From Massilia antarctica (lineage in GTDB: Bacteria > Pseudomonadota > Gammaproteobacteria > Burkholderiales > Burkholderiaceae_D): a DNA stretch of 64,000 nt. Both the position numbers and the translations under genes were made by a program. The stretch covers positions 6,882,001 through 6,946,000 of the forward strand of contig NZ_CP065053.1 in the NCBI RefSeq assembly GCF_015689335.1. Direction: 5' to 3'. Every line of letters starts with the position of its first letter. The stretch's first letter is position 1. Below are positions 1-7,841 of this stretch, in pieces. The notes beneath the pieces are model-generated. The model had not been told where the DNA came from. It saw only the letters and a program-made list of their open reading frames with translations, and did not search any database.

Positions 1-148
1 ACCGGACGCCATCCTGAACATTGCCAGCTGCTATACCGAGTTGAAGGATATCAAGAACGCCAAGAAAGCCCTGAAGGAACTGGTGCTCAAGTATCCGGAC
101 TCGAGCGCGGCGCAAGCGGCCAAGGACCGGCTGGCCGTGCTCAAGTAA
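1..148 (+). CDS. cpoB: Cell division coordinator CpoB (YbgF), C-terminal end
   Basis: Only the last 48 codons lie in the window; the frame is open from base 2 and ends in TAA at 146-148. The translated piece has the tetratricopeptide pattern of the last YbgF repeat (ILNIASCYTELKD, then LKYPDSSAAQAAKDRL). In proteobacteria CpoB is a periplasmic protein that binds TolA and coordinates outer-membrane constriction with peptidoglycan synthesis; it is normally the last gene of the tol-pal operon and is often followed by a tRNA-Lys, as here. The family and position are clear, but the N-terminal coiled coil and signal peptide are outside the window. Confidence 0.85.
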   Translation, partial: PDAILNIASCYTELKDIKNAKKALKELVLKYPDSSAAQAAKDRLAVLK

Positions 149-191
149 CAGCGCGATGTAACACGGCGGTAAAAAATGTATGCAGGGGCAT

Positions 192-220
192 TTGACAGAA
201 GCACGGATGCCCCCTATAAT
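192..220 (+). promoter_or_regulatory. Consensus sigma-70 promoter of tRNA-Lys
   Basis: A perfect -35 box TTGACA (192-197) and a perfect -10 box TATAAT (215-220) are separated by 17 bases, the optimal spacing. The mature tRNA begins 12 bases after the -10 box, so the 5' leader would be only a few bases. Both consensus hexamers together are rare and fit a strong stable-RNA promoter. Confidence 0.9.
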
Positions 221-231
221 CTTGCTTCTTC

Positions 232-307
232 GGGTCGTTAGCTCAGCTGGTAGAGCAGCGGACTTTTAATCCGTTGGTCGCAGGTTCGAATCCCGCACGG
301 CCTACCA
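232..307 (+). tRNA. tRNA-Lys (anticodon UUU)
   Basis: A 76-base cloverleaf closely resembles enterobacterial tRNA-Lys. The acceptor strands are GGGTCGT and ACGGCCT (first pair G-U), the D-arm contains TAGCTCAGCTGGTAGAGCA, the anticodon loop CTTTTAA carries TTT, the T-loop is GGTTCGAATCC, and CCA is encoded at 305-307. It is transcribed alone, from a consensus promoter to a strong hairpin terminator 25 bases downstream. Confidence 0.97.
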
Positions 308-331
308 CGAATACAGCAGTAGTCAAATCAA

Positions 332-362
332 GCAGTTACGAGCAATCGTAATTGCTTTTTTT
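332..362 (+). terminator. Intrinsic terminator of tRNA-Lys
   Basis: A 10-bp stem (GCAGTTACGA with TCGTAATTGC, one G-U pair) is closed by a GCAA tetraloop of the stable GNRA class and followed directly by seven T residues (356-362). It starts 25 bases after the tRNA 3' end, so the tRNA is a single-gene transcript. Confidence 0.93.
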
Positions 363-750
363 GTTTCTGGATCTGATCCGTTCAATACCATTCCTGTACC
401 GCGGATTTTATCGCGACCGGCAGCAAGCATGGCGCGGTCTGCCGCCGCGTGCGTCGCCATCCGTGCAGCGCACCATCCGTGCTCACTTCCATCCGCCCAT
501 CTCCTGCCCGAAGCCTTGTTGCCCATCGCTGCTCGGCTTCGCGTTCCGGATGAGCGGACTGGCCGCCCTTGGCGGGGGATGTCGGAAGGGTCGGGGTCAA
601 ACCCCGATTGCAGGGGTTTTAGCAGTTGTTTTGTCGGACTGCGCCTGGGGACCAGCCGAGTTTTTACCAGGGCGAGATTCCGGTGGGCAGCCCGGTCGTG
701 CCCGACGTACAATACTGGATTGTTCTTTCCATCCGCATCGAGGAATCGCC
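363..750. other. Intergenic region without a recognisable gene
   Basis: About 390 bases separate the tRNA terminator from the RidA gene. Open frames continue upstream of the RidA start, but their translation is proline/arginine-rich and unlike any family, so they are not called. The only structure noticed is a perfect 7-bp inverted repeat at 599-619 (AAACCCC, 7-base loop, GGGGTTT), which lacks a T-run and has no clear role. The RidA promoter must lie in this region, but no good sigma-70 match was found. Confidence 0.6.
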
Positions 751-1212
751 ATGACCGTCTACGACAAACTGAAATCGCTCAATATCACCCTCAGCCCGCC
801 CGCCGCACCCGTCGCCGCGTATGTGATGTACGTGCAGACAGGAAATCTGGTGTTTATTTCCGGACACATCGCGAAGAACGCCGATGGCTCCGTGAACGCC
901 GGCCAGCTGGGCAAGGAAATCACCACCGAACAGGGCACCGCCGCCGCGCGCGCCATTGCCATCGATCTGATGGGTACGCTTCAGGAAGCCTGTGGCGGCG
1001 ACCTCGGCCGTGTCAAGCGCGTGGTTAAACTTATGAGCCTGGTTAATTCGACCCCCGGCTTCACCGACCAGCACATCGTCACCAATGGCGCGTCCGAACT
1101 GCTGGGCGAAGTCTTCGGCGATGCCGGCAAGCATGCCCGCTCGGCCTTCGGCGTGGCCCAGAACCCGCGCGGCGCCTGTGTGGAAATCGAAATGATTGTG
1201 GAAGTCGCTTAA
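751..1212 (+). CDS. RidA-family (YjgF/YER057c/UK114) protein
   Basis: The 153-residue product has the compact RidA fold. RidA enzymes are homotrimeric deaminases that hydrolyse reactive enamine/imine intermediates released by PLP enzymes. Arg130 in HARSAFGVAQNP corresponds to the catalytic Arg105 of E. coli RidA, and VEIEMIVE near the C terminus carries the conserved glutamate (about Glu147). The length exceeds the classical 128-residue RidA, which fits the longer subgroup seen in beta- and alphaproteobacteria, where the substrate is often unknown. The ATG at 751 was chosen because the upstream in-frame extension is not protein-like. A PLP aminotransferase gene lies 114 bp downstream, a sensible functional neighbour, though a terminator separates them. 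Confidence 0.88.
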   Translation: MTVYDKLKSLNITLSPPAAPVAAYVMYVQTGNLVFISGHIAKNADGSVNAGQLGKEITTEQGTAAARAIAIDLMGTLQEACGGDLGRVKRVVKLMSLVNSTPGFTDQHIVTNGASELLGEVFGDAGKHARSAFGVAQNPRGACVEIEMIVEVA

Positions 1213-1230
1213 CCTATCATCAACATCCCG

Positions 1231-1256
1231 GACGCTGCTTATCCGGCGGCGTCTTT
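1231..1256 (+). terminator. Probable terminator after the RidA gene
   Basis: An 8-bp stem (GACGCTGC with GCGGCGTC, one G-U pair), a 7-base loop and a short T-run (TTT) lie 18 bases after the RidA stop codon. The short T-tract makes it a moderate call. Confidence 0.6.
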
Positions 1257-1326
1257 CCAGCCGCTTACCCAGCGTGCTCTATAATCGGCCCATTGCGAAC
1301 CCGGCCGCCTTGACTGTGAGACCAGT

Positions 1327-2520
1327 ATGAAAATCGAAAACCCAAACCCGATCGAGTGGCGTTTTTCCGAGCGCGCCAGCCAGCTTCAGAGTTCGTTCAT
1401 CCGCGAAATCCTGAAGATCACCCAGCGTCCGGAGATCATCTCCTTCGCCGGCGGCCTGCCCTCGCCTGCCACTTTCCCGGTCGAACACATGAAGGCGGCC
1501 TTCGACAAGGTCTTGACCGACAACGGTAAAGTGGCGCTCCAGTACGGCCCGACCGACGGCTACCCGCTGCTGCGCGAATGGATCGCCAATTCGCTCTCCA
1601 CCGCCACCTGCAAGATCCTGCCCGAACAAGTCTTGATGACCTCCGGCTCGCAGCAGGCGCTCGACCTGCTGGGCAAGGTGCTGATCGACGAAGGCAGCCG
1701 CGTGCTGGTCGAAACGCCGAGCTACCTGGGCGCGCTGCAGGCGTTCTCGGTCTACCGTCCCGAATTCAAGTCGGTCGCAACAGACGAGCATGGCCTGGTG
1801 CCGTCCTCGATCGCGCCTGTGGCCGAAGGCGCGCGCCTGCTGTACGCGCTGCCGAACTTCCAGAACCCCACCGGCCGCAGCCTGTCCATCGAGCGCCGCC
1901 AGGAACTGGTCGAAACCTGCGCCCGCCTCGGCCTGCCGCTGATCGAGGATGATCCGTACGGCGCGCTGAGCTACAAGGGCGAGCCCTTCCCCAAGATGCT
2001 GAACATGAATCCGGACGGCGTCATCTACATGGGCTCGTTCTCAAAGGTGCTCACTCCCGGCATCCGCCTCGGCTACGTGGTCGCGCCGCTGCCGCTGGTG
2101 CGCCGCCTGGAACTGGCCAAGCAGGCCGCCGACCTGCACACCGCCCAGCTGACCCAGATGGTGGTCTACGAAGTGATCAAGGATGGCTTCCTCGACCAGC
2201 ACATCCCGACCATCCGCGCGCTGTACGCCAACCAGTGCCAGGCGATGCTGGACGCGATCGCCGAATTCTTCCCGGCCACGGTCAGCTGGACCAAGCCCGA
2301 AGGCGGCATGTTCATCTGGGTGACCCTGCCCAAGCATATCGACGCCATGAAGCTGCTCGACCAGGCCATCGCGGCCAAGGTAGCTTTCGTACCGGGCGCG
2401 CCGTTCTACGCCAACGAAGCCGAGACGAATACCCTGCGCCTGTCCTTCGTGACCGTGCCGCCGGAACGCATCCGTGAAGGCATCGCCATCCTCGGCAAGC
2501 TGATCGCCGCACAGATGTAA
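1327..2520 (+). CDS. PLP-dependent class I aminotransferase (2-aminoadipate/MocR-domain type)
   Basis: The 397-residue protein is a fold-type I aminotransferase of the group that includes LysN 2-aminoadipate transaminase and the catalytic half of MocR/GntR regulators; there is no helix-turn-helix domain. Visible residues are the opening ISFAGGLPSPATFP, the phosphate-site SGSQQALDL (106-114), Asn180 in NPTG, Asp208/Asp209 and Tyr211 in EDDPYGAL, the Schiff-base Lys240 in GSFSKVLTPG and the substrate-carboxylate Arg. The length is normal for the family. It stands alone between two terminators. Substrate cannot be told from sequence; aromatic, branched-chain or 2-aminoadipate donors are all possible. 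Confidence 0.88.
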   Translation: MKIENPNPIEWRFSERASQLQSSFIREILKITQRPEIISFAGGLPSPATFPVEHMKAAFDKVLTDNGKVALQYGPTDGYPLLREWIANSLSTATCKILPEQVLMTSGSQQALDLLGKVLIDEGSRVLVETPSYLGALQAFSVYRPEFKSVATDEHGLVPSSIAPVAEGARLLYALPNFQNPTGRSLSIERRQELVETCARLGLPLIEDDPYGALSYKGEPFPKMLNMNPDGVIYMGSFSKVLTPGIRLGYVVAPLPLVRRLELAKQAADLHTAQLTQMVVYEVIKDGFLDQHIPTIRALYANQCQAMLDAIAEFFPATVSWTKPEGGMFIWVTLPKHIDAMKLLDQAIAAKVAFVPGAPFYANEAETNTLRLSFVTVPPERIREGIAILGKLIAAQM

Positions 2521-2540
2521 GCGCCGCCGCGCCAGTGTCG

Positions 2541-2576
2541 ACGCCGTCCCCCAGCGCGCTGGCGGACGGCGTTTTT
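2541..2576 (+). terminator. Strong intrinsic terminator after the aminotransferase
   Basis: A 9-bp perfect stem (ACGCCGTCC with GGACGGCGT) encloses a loop that itself contains a palindrome (CCAGCGCGCTGG), followed by TTTTG. It lies 20 bases after the stop codon. Confidence 0.85.
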
Positions 2577-2753
2577 GCATGCTTGCGCGCCATGGGCGGA
2601 CGGGCCGCGAGCGGCGCCATTTACCCGGCAGGCATAAAGCCACACAATCGCCGTAACGGACGCAATTGAATAGATAACAGGAATACAATAAGCTGACTGC
2701 AGCGCGCTCTGACAGGTAGCGGAGCCCATGCTGTGCACACTCGTGGATTCGCC

Positions 2754-3557
2754 ATGAATATTGAGCACCGCAACAACGTCAACTGTTACGGGAGTGGTCC
2801 CTCCACCCTGGTATTCGGTCACGGTTTCGGCTGCGACCAGAGCATGTGGCGAAAACTGTTGCCCTCGTTCAGCGAGCGCTACAAGGTCATCCTTTACGAC
2901 CTCGTCGGCAGCGGCAAGTCGGACCTGTCGGCCTACAACGAATTCGATTACGGCAGCCTGCACCGCCATGCGGAAGACTTGCTTGAAATCATCCATGAAT
3001 TTTCCAACGAACCGGTGGTCTTCGTCGGCCATTCGGTCAGCGCCATGATCGGCATGCTGGCCGCGATCCGCGAACCGGCCATGTTCGCCGGCCAGGTCAT
3101 GGTCGGTCCGTCGCCCTGCTTCATCAACGATGGCGACTACATCGGCGGCTTTAACCGCGAAGACATCGACGCCCTGCTGAACCTCATGCACGACAACTAC
3201 CTGAAATGGGCCGCCAACATGGCTCCGCTGATCATGGGCGCGCCGGACCAGCCGGATCTGCAGCAGGAGCTCACGGCCAGCTTTTGCCGCAACGATCCCG
3301 AGATCGCCAGGCATTTCGCGCGCGTCACGTTTTTGTCGGACTATCGCGCCGACGTGCCGCGCTCGCACACGCCGACCCTGATCCTGCAAAGCACCGACGA
3401 CATGATCGCCCCTCGCGAAGTGGGTGAATACATGCGCAAGCACCTGCCGGTGAGCTGGCTGGCCTATGTCGACAATATCGGGCACTGCCCGCATATGAGC
3501 GCGGCGAGCGAAAGCACGGAGCTGATCCGGACCTTCGTCGCGCGTTTGCTCAAGTAG
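2754..3557 (+). CDS. RsbQ-like alpha/beta hydrolase
   Basis: The 267-residue protein has the alpha/beta-hydrolase fold and aligns well by eye with RsbQ, the energy-stress factor of Bacillus related to plant D14/KAI2 hormone receptors. The triad is visible: nucleophile Ser94 in VGHSVSAM, acid Asp215 or Asp216 in QSTDDMIAP, and His244 in NIGHCPH. The oxyanion region is GHGFGCDQSMW. No lid domain is inserted, as expected for RsbQ. The start at 2754 is preferred over one seven codons upstream because the family begins close to this point. No RsbP-type PAS phosphatase lies next to it, so it is an orphan; its ligand or substrate is unknown. Confidence 0.85.
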   Translation: MNIEHRNNVNCYGSGPSTLVFGHGFGCDQSMWRKLLPSFSERYKVILYDLVGSGKSDLSAYNEFDYGSLHRHAEDLLEIIHEFSNEPVVFVGHSVSAMIGMLAAIREPAMFAGQVMVGPSPCFINDGDYIGGFNREDIDALLNLMHDNYLKWAANMAPLIMGAPDQPDLQQELTASFCRNDPEIARHFARVTFLSDYRADVPRSHTPTLILQSTDDMIAPREVGEYMRKHLPVSWLAYVDNIGHCPHMSAASESTELIRTFVARLLK

Positions 3558-3622
3558 GCGCGCTGCCGGATAATGCGGTTCGAAGCGGCGCACCTCGCGC
3601 CGCCACAGCTTGCGAGACGACC

Positions 3623-4279
3623 TTGACCGACCAATTCAACCAGAGCGATATCGACGCCGTCTACCGCGCCATCGCCGCGCGGCGCGACGTGCGCCACTTC
3701 GTGCCGGGCGCCGTCGACGAGGCGCTGTTCGCAAGGCTGATCAACGCGGCGCACCAGGCGCCGAGCGTGGGGCTGATGCAGCCGTGGCGCTTCATCCGCA
3801 TCCGCAGCGCGGCGGTGCGCGAGGCCATCGTGAATCTGGTCGACGAGGAACGCCTGGCCACGGCCGAGGCGCTGGGCGAGCGAGGAGCGGAATTCATGCG
3901 CTTGAAAGTCGAAGGCATCCGCGAATGCGGCGAGCTGCTGGTGGCCGCGCTCATGGACCGGCGCGAGGACTATGTGTTCGGCCGCCGCACCCTGCCCGAG
4001 ATGGACCTGGCATCGGTCGCGTGCGCGCTGCAGAACATGTGGCTGGCTTCGCGCGCGGAAGGGCTGGGCATGGGCTGGGTGTCGCTGTTCGACCCCGCCA
4101 GGCTGGCCGCGCTGCTGTCAATGCCGGAGGGGGCCAAACCGGTGGCGGTGGTCTGCATCGGCCATGTGGAACAATTTTATCCGATCCCGATGCTCGAAAT
4201 GGAGGGCTGGGAAAAGCGCCGCAAGCTGGAGGACCTGGTGTTTGTCGATGGCTGGGAGCAGAAAGCGCAGGCTGGCTAG
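3623..4279 (+). CDS. bluB: 5,6-dimethylbenzimidazole synthase BluB
   Basis: BluB is a nitroreductase-fold enzyme that breaks down its own reduced FMN with oxygen to make 5,6-dimethylbenzimidazole, the lower ligand of vitamin B12. The 218-residue product shows the family hallmarks: RRDVRHFVPG near the N terminus (flavin phosphate binding), APSVGLMQPWRFIRI, and the C-terminal WEKRRKLEDLVF segment. The start is a TTG, since no ATG or GTG fits between the upstream stop and the conserved DIDAVYRAI block. No other cobalamin gene is in the window, so it may serve salvage or a distant cob cluster. No cobalamin riboswitch was seen upstream. Confidence 0.93.
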   Translation: MTDQFNQSDIDAVYRAIAARRDVRHFVPGAVDEALFARLINAAHQAPSVGLMQPWRFIRIRSAAVREAIVNLVDEERLATAEALGERGAEFMRLKVEGIRECGELLVAALMDRREDYVFGRRTLPEMDLASVACALQNMWLASRAEGLGMGWVSLFDPARLAALLSMPEGAKPVAVVCIGHVEQFYPIPMLEMEGWEKRRKLEDLVFVDGWEQKAQAG

Positions 4280-4348
4280 CCAGCAGCGCCGCTCCCTCCC
4301 GCACCCTCGCCGTTCCCACCCACACCCTCGTCGTTCCCGCGCAGCCTC

Positions 4349-4593
4349 CAGTTTCAAGGAAACTCCTCAAATCTCTTGGAACTGTGCAAAGTCAGAGGCC
4401 GCTTCCAAATGGCGCTAGCTTAAGCTCCGTCATTCCCGCGGAGGCGGGAATCCAAGTTCGTGGAGCCGCCTGTGACTGCGCTACGGAATTGGATTGCCGT
4501 GGGGGCGCCTAGCCCTACGCGGGAATGACGGTCTTGAAGTTTGTGGTCAGAAAAGCGCTGAACCTAACGCCATCGCGTCCAGAAGCCAGTTCC
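4349..4593. repeat. Composite dispersed repeat, copy 1 (with dRS3-like palindrome)
   Basis: The gap between bluB and the kinase gene (4280-4661) is filled with repeat sequence and holds no gene. Bases 4349-4593 match, in inverted orientation, bases 40735-40965. Shared blocks include TTCAAGGAAACTCCTCAAAT, the segment through GTGCAAAGTCAGAGG, the palindrome ATTCCCGCGGAGGCGGGAAT at 4432-4451, and a distal block containing GCTGAACCTAACGCCATCG. A second palindrome arm (GCGGGAATGACGG) lies near 4519-4531. The ATTCCC-8-GGGAAT layout is the same as the neisserial dRS3 element. Confidence 0.85.
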
Positions 4594-4661
4594 TGGAGAG
4601 GCGGGAACCCAAGTTTGTCGAGCCGTCGGCTGGGTGCAAAATTGGCGGGAACGACGTGACA

Positions 4662-6224
4662 TCAAGGCTTCCTCGGATACCCCGTAATCTCCGCGATCTG
4701 CGCATACATCGGTTGCAGCCGCGCGTACATCTTGCGGTACACCAGCTTGTACAGGCGGTCGTACATGACCTGGTTCGCCGCGATCGGCTCGAACACCCGC
4801 CCGATGCGGGTCATCCCCGCAATCGCCGCCGCAAAGTCCGGATACAAACCCAGCCCCACCGCCGCCGCGATCGCCGCGCCCAATCCCGACGTTTCATACA
4901 CATGCGGACGCGCGGTGGGCAGCCCGAAAATATCGGCCGTCAGCTGCATCGCCGCGTCGCTCTGCGAACCGCCGCCGGACACGCGCAACTCGGTAATCGG
5001 CACCCCGCTGCGCTTTTCGGTGCGCTCCTTCCCCTCGCGCAGCGCATACGCCAGCCCTTCCAGGATCGCGCGGTACACATGGGCGCGCGTGTGCACGTCG
5101 CCAAAGCCGATGATGGCGCCCTTTGCCTCCGGCCCCGGCACGCGGATGCCCGGACTCCAGTAAGGCTGCAGCATGAGCCCCATGGCCCCGGCGGGTACCG
5201 CGTTCACCAGTTCATCGAACAACTGCTCCGGCGCCACATCCTCTTCCAGCGCACGCGCGCGTTCGTGATGGCCGAACTGCTCCTTGAACCAGTTGACCAT
5301 CCAGTAGCCGCGAAAAATCTGCACCTCGGTACTGTAGGTGTCGGGAATGGCGGCCGGATACGGTGGAATGAAGGGCGTCACTTCCACATAGCGGCTGGTG
5401 GTGGTGTTGATGGTGGCGGTGGTGCCGTAACTGAGGCAGCCGATATGCGGCGCCTGGCAACCCGCCCCGATCACTTCGCACGCCTTGTCGGCAGCCGCCG
5501 CCAGCAGCGGGGTGCCGGCCGGGATGCCGGTCAGCGCGGCCACCGCGTCGCCAATCAGGCCGATCACGCTGCCCGGCGCCACCAGCTCGGGCAGCATTGG
5601 CGGGGTGATCGCGAGCGCCTGCCACTTCCAGTCGCGCGGCCCGGCCCAGCGCTGGCGCTTGTAGTCGAACGGCAGATACGCCACCTGCGACCCGGTCGAA
5701 TCGACGTAGCGCCCGCACAGGCGGTAATTCAGGTAGCCGGACAACAGCAGCACCTTGTGCGTGCGCTCCCAGATTTGCGGCTGGTGCGCCTTGATCCAGT
5801 TGATCTCGGCCTCGCCGCGAAAATAGTCGATCGTGCCCTTCACGCGCGCCAGCCGGAATGCGGCGTTCCACCACATGCCGACGCGCGGCGCGCAATCGGT
5901 GCGGCGCTGGTCCAGCCAGGTGATGGCCGGGCGCAGCGCCTTGCCATCCTGGCCGACATTGATCACCGTGCCGCGCTGGGTGGTGACGGCCACCCCCTGC
6001 ACCAGCGCCTTGTCGGCGCCGGGCTGCTGCCACAGCTGGTTACAGGCGCGGCACAGCGACTGCCAGTAATCTTCCGGGTCGTGCTCGGCCCAGCCGGGAT
6101 GCTCGGAAAAATAGCTCTCGAAGTGCACCTGCGATTTGGCGACGATATTACCCTGCAGGTCGAACAGGATCGCACGCACGCTCTGCGTGCCATTGTCGAT
6201 GGCGAGAATGGTTTTGTCAGTCAT
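4662..6224 (-). CDS. FGGY-family carbohydrate kinase
   Basis: The 520-residue product is a sugar/polyol kinase with the actin-like two-domain fold. The N-terminal phosphate loop is [17 protein letters not shown] (residues 5-21); the catalytic/substrate segment [10 protein letters not shown] and the C-terminal nucleotide-binding [20 protein letters not shown] are intact. Members phosphorylate glycerol, xylulose, ribulose, erythritol and similar polyols, and the subtype cannot be fixed from sequence alone. It is the last gene of a three-gene reverse-strand operon, 18 bp after the GlpD-like gene. That pairing points to phosphorylation of glycerol or a glycerol-like polyol, followed by oxidation of the phosphate ester. 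It differs from classical GlpK in sequence. Confidence 0.9.
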   Translation of the reverse strand: MTDKTILAIDNGTQSVRAILFDLQGNIVAKSQVHFESYFSEHPGWAEHDPEDYWQSLCRACNQLWQQPGADKALVQGVAVTTQRGTVINVGQDGKALRPAITWLDQRRTDCAPRVGMWWNAAFRLARVKGTIDYFRGEAEINWIKAHQPQIWERTHKVLLLSGYLNYRLCGRYVDSTGSQVAYLPFDYKRQRWAGPRDWKWQALAITPPMLPELVAPGSVIGLIGDAVAALTGIPAGTPLLAAAADKACEVIGAGCQAPHIGCLSYGTTATINTTTSRYVEVTPFIPPYPAAIPDTYSTEVQIFRGYWMVNWFKEQFGHHERARALEEDVAPEQLFDELVNAVPAGAMGLMLQPYWSPGIRVPGPEAKGAIIGFGDVHTRAHVYRAILEGLAYALREGKERTEKRSGVPITELRVSGGGSQSDAAMQLTADIFGLPTARPHVYETSGLGAAIAAAVGLGLYPDFAAAIAGMTRIGRVFEPIAANQVMYDRLYKLVYRKMYARLQPMYAQIAEITGYPRKP

Positions 6225-6242
6225 GGCTGTTCATCCTGTCGG

Positions 6243-7841
6243 TCAGGCCGGAAGGCCGTAGTGCGCCTGCCATAACGCCAGATAGGCCGCTTCGCTCGCG
6301 TTCCAGCGAGGATCGTCCCATTCCAGCTCGTTCTGGCAGATCGCGCGGATGCGCGCCATGTGGCGCACGCCGCCGCCGCGCAACTGCAATCCGAGCCGGG
6401 TGCGGCGCAGCAGCAGGTCTTCCAGGTGCTGCACCGCCTCGGTGCGTGCGGCCCAGCGCAGTTCGGCCCACAGCGATTCGGTGCCGGGGATGGTATCGAG
6501 CTCGCCGGGATGGGCGGCATCGATCAGTGCCTGCGCGTGCGCGCCGTAGCGTCCGCGCAGGCGCCGCGCGGCCGCCGCACGCAACGGGGCCACCAGCGCT
6601 GGCGATGGCGCGAACACGGGGCACGGCGCCAGGTCGTCGCGCCAGCCTGCCAGCGAAGGCATGGCGTGGCGCAGCGCGTCGAGGGCGATCACGCGGAACG
6701 TGGTCAGCTTGCCGCCGGTGACGGTCAACAAGCCGTCTTCCAGCCACACCGCATGGTCGCGCGAGGCCTTGGACGGATCGCCCGCGCCGCTGTCGATCAC
6801 CGGGCGCACGCCCGCGTACGTCGCAATCACATCCGATTCGCGCAGCGCCAGTTGCGGAAATTGCGCGTGCAGCGCCGCCATCAGGTAGTCGAGTTCCGCC
6901 CGCGTGATGGCGGCCTCGCTGGCCAGGCCGTCGCCATGATCGACGTCGGTGGTGCCGACCAGGGTGACGCCTTCCCACGGAAAGGCGAACACCGGGCGAC
7001 CGTCGGCCGGGTGCATCAGGCTGACCGCCTGCGCCAGCGGCAGGCGCCAGGCCGGCAGCACCAGGTGGCTGCCGCGCAGCGGGCGCAGGCGCGGCGCGGC
7101 GCCGGCATGGCCGCGCAGTTCGTCGGCCCAGGCGCCGGTGGCGTTGACGACCACGCGTGCGCGCACCTCGTGGGTGGCGCCATCGCGCCCGCCCTGCAGC
7201 AGCGCGCCGTTGACGGTGCCGCCGCTCCTGAGCAGCGAACGCGCCGCCATGTAGTTGATCGCCACGCCGCCATGGGCCTGGGCTTCCTGCAGCACGCGCA
7301 GCACCAGGCGCGCGTCGTCGGTCTTGGCGTCGGTGTAGAGCATGCCGCCCTGCAGTCCGGCGCGCGCGGCGTTAGGCGTCATCATCGCAAAATCGCCCTC
7401 GCCGACGTAGTGGCGTTCGCGCTTGCCGGCCATCAGGTCGTAGATCGCCAGTCCAAGCAAAAAGGTCTTGCGGCCCGGCTTGCGGCCCACGTAGTCGCCG
7501 AAGGCGAAGCTTTGCGGCTCCACCAGGCCGGGGGCCGCGGCCAGCAGCGCATCGCGTTCATGCACCGATTCGCGGGTCAGGGCGAAGCGCCCCTCTTTCA
7601 GGTAGCGCAGGCCGCCATGCACCAGTTTCGACGAGCGGCTCGAGGTGCCCCAGGCGAAATCGCGCTGCTCCACCAGCAGCGCCTTCAGGCCGCGGCGCGA
7701 GGCTTCCAGCAGGATGCCGGCGCCGGTGATGCCGCCGCCGATGATCAACAAGTCCCATTCGCGCGCCAGCAGCGCTGGCAGGGTATTTTGCCAACCCCTG
7801 TGCCAGCCGTTCTGCCAATGCGCCCGCAAGGCCGCACTCAT
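6243..7841 (-). CDS. Glycerol-3-phosphate dehydrogenase/oxidase family (GlpD-like)
   Basis: The 532-residue flavoprotein has the FAD-binding motif DLLIIGGGITGAGILLEAS near residues 30-48, the conserved KLVHGGLRYL segment, RPLRGSHLVL, and a C-terminal helical domain as in GlpD. GlpD enzymes are peripheral membrane proteins that oxidise sn-glycerol 3-phosphate to dihydroxyacetone phosphate and pass electrons to quinone. The start at 7841 overlaps the stop of the upstream gene by 4 bases (ATGA), so translation is probably coupled; an in-frame extension further upstream lies inside the neighbour and is rejected. It sits between an AGPS-like oxidase and an FGGY kinase, so its substrate may be a variant polyol phosphate rather than plain glycerol 3-phosphate. 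Confidence 0.88.
   Translation of the reverse strand: MSAALRAHWQNGWHRGWQNTLPALLAREWDLLIIGGGITGAGILLEASRRGLKALLVEQRDFAWGTSSRSSKLVHGGLRYLKEGRFALTRESVHERDALLAAAPGLVEPQSFAFGDYVGRKPGRKTFLLGLAIYDLMAGKRERHYVGEGDFAMMTPNAARAGLQGGMLYTDAKTDDARLVLRVLQEAQAHGGVAINYMAARSLLRSGGTVNGALLQGGRDGATHEVRARVVVNATGAWADELRGHAGAAPRLRPLRGSHLVLPAWRLPLAQAVSLMHPADGRPVFAFPWEGVTLVGTTDVDHGDGLASEAAITRAELDYLMAALHAQFPQLALRESDVIATYAGVRPVIDSGAGDPSKASRDHAVWLEDGLLTVTGGKLTTFRVIALDALRHAMPSLAGWRDDLAPCPVFAPSPALVAPLRAAAARRLRGRYGAHAQALIDAAHPGELDTIPGTESLWAELRWAARTEAVQHLEDLLLRRTRLGLQLRGGGVRHMARIRAICQNELEWDDPRWNASEAAYLALWQAHYGLPA

Noticed and set aside
599..619. Perfect 7-bp inverted repeat considered as a terminator
   Set aside because: No T-run follows and no gene ends upstream of it.
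352..750. N-terminal extension of the RidA frame by 133 codons
   Set aside because: The extension is not conserved-looking and RidA proteins start close to the ATG at 751.
4494..6275. Long open frame on the plus strand (593 codons) antisense to the FGGY kinase gene
   Set aside because: Its translation is rich in Arg, His and Ala with no family features and mirrors the codon pattern of the real gene; high GC makes long shadow frames common.
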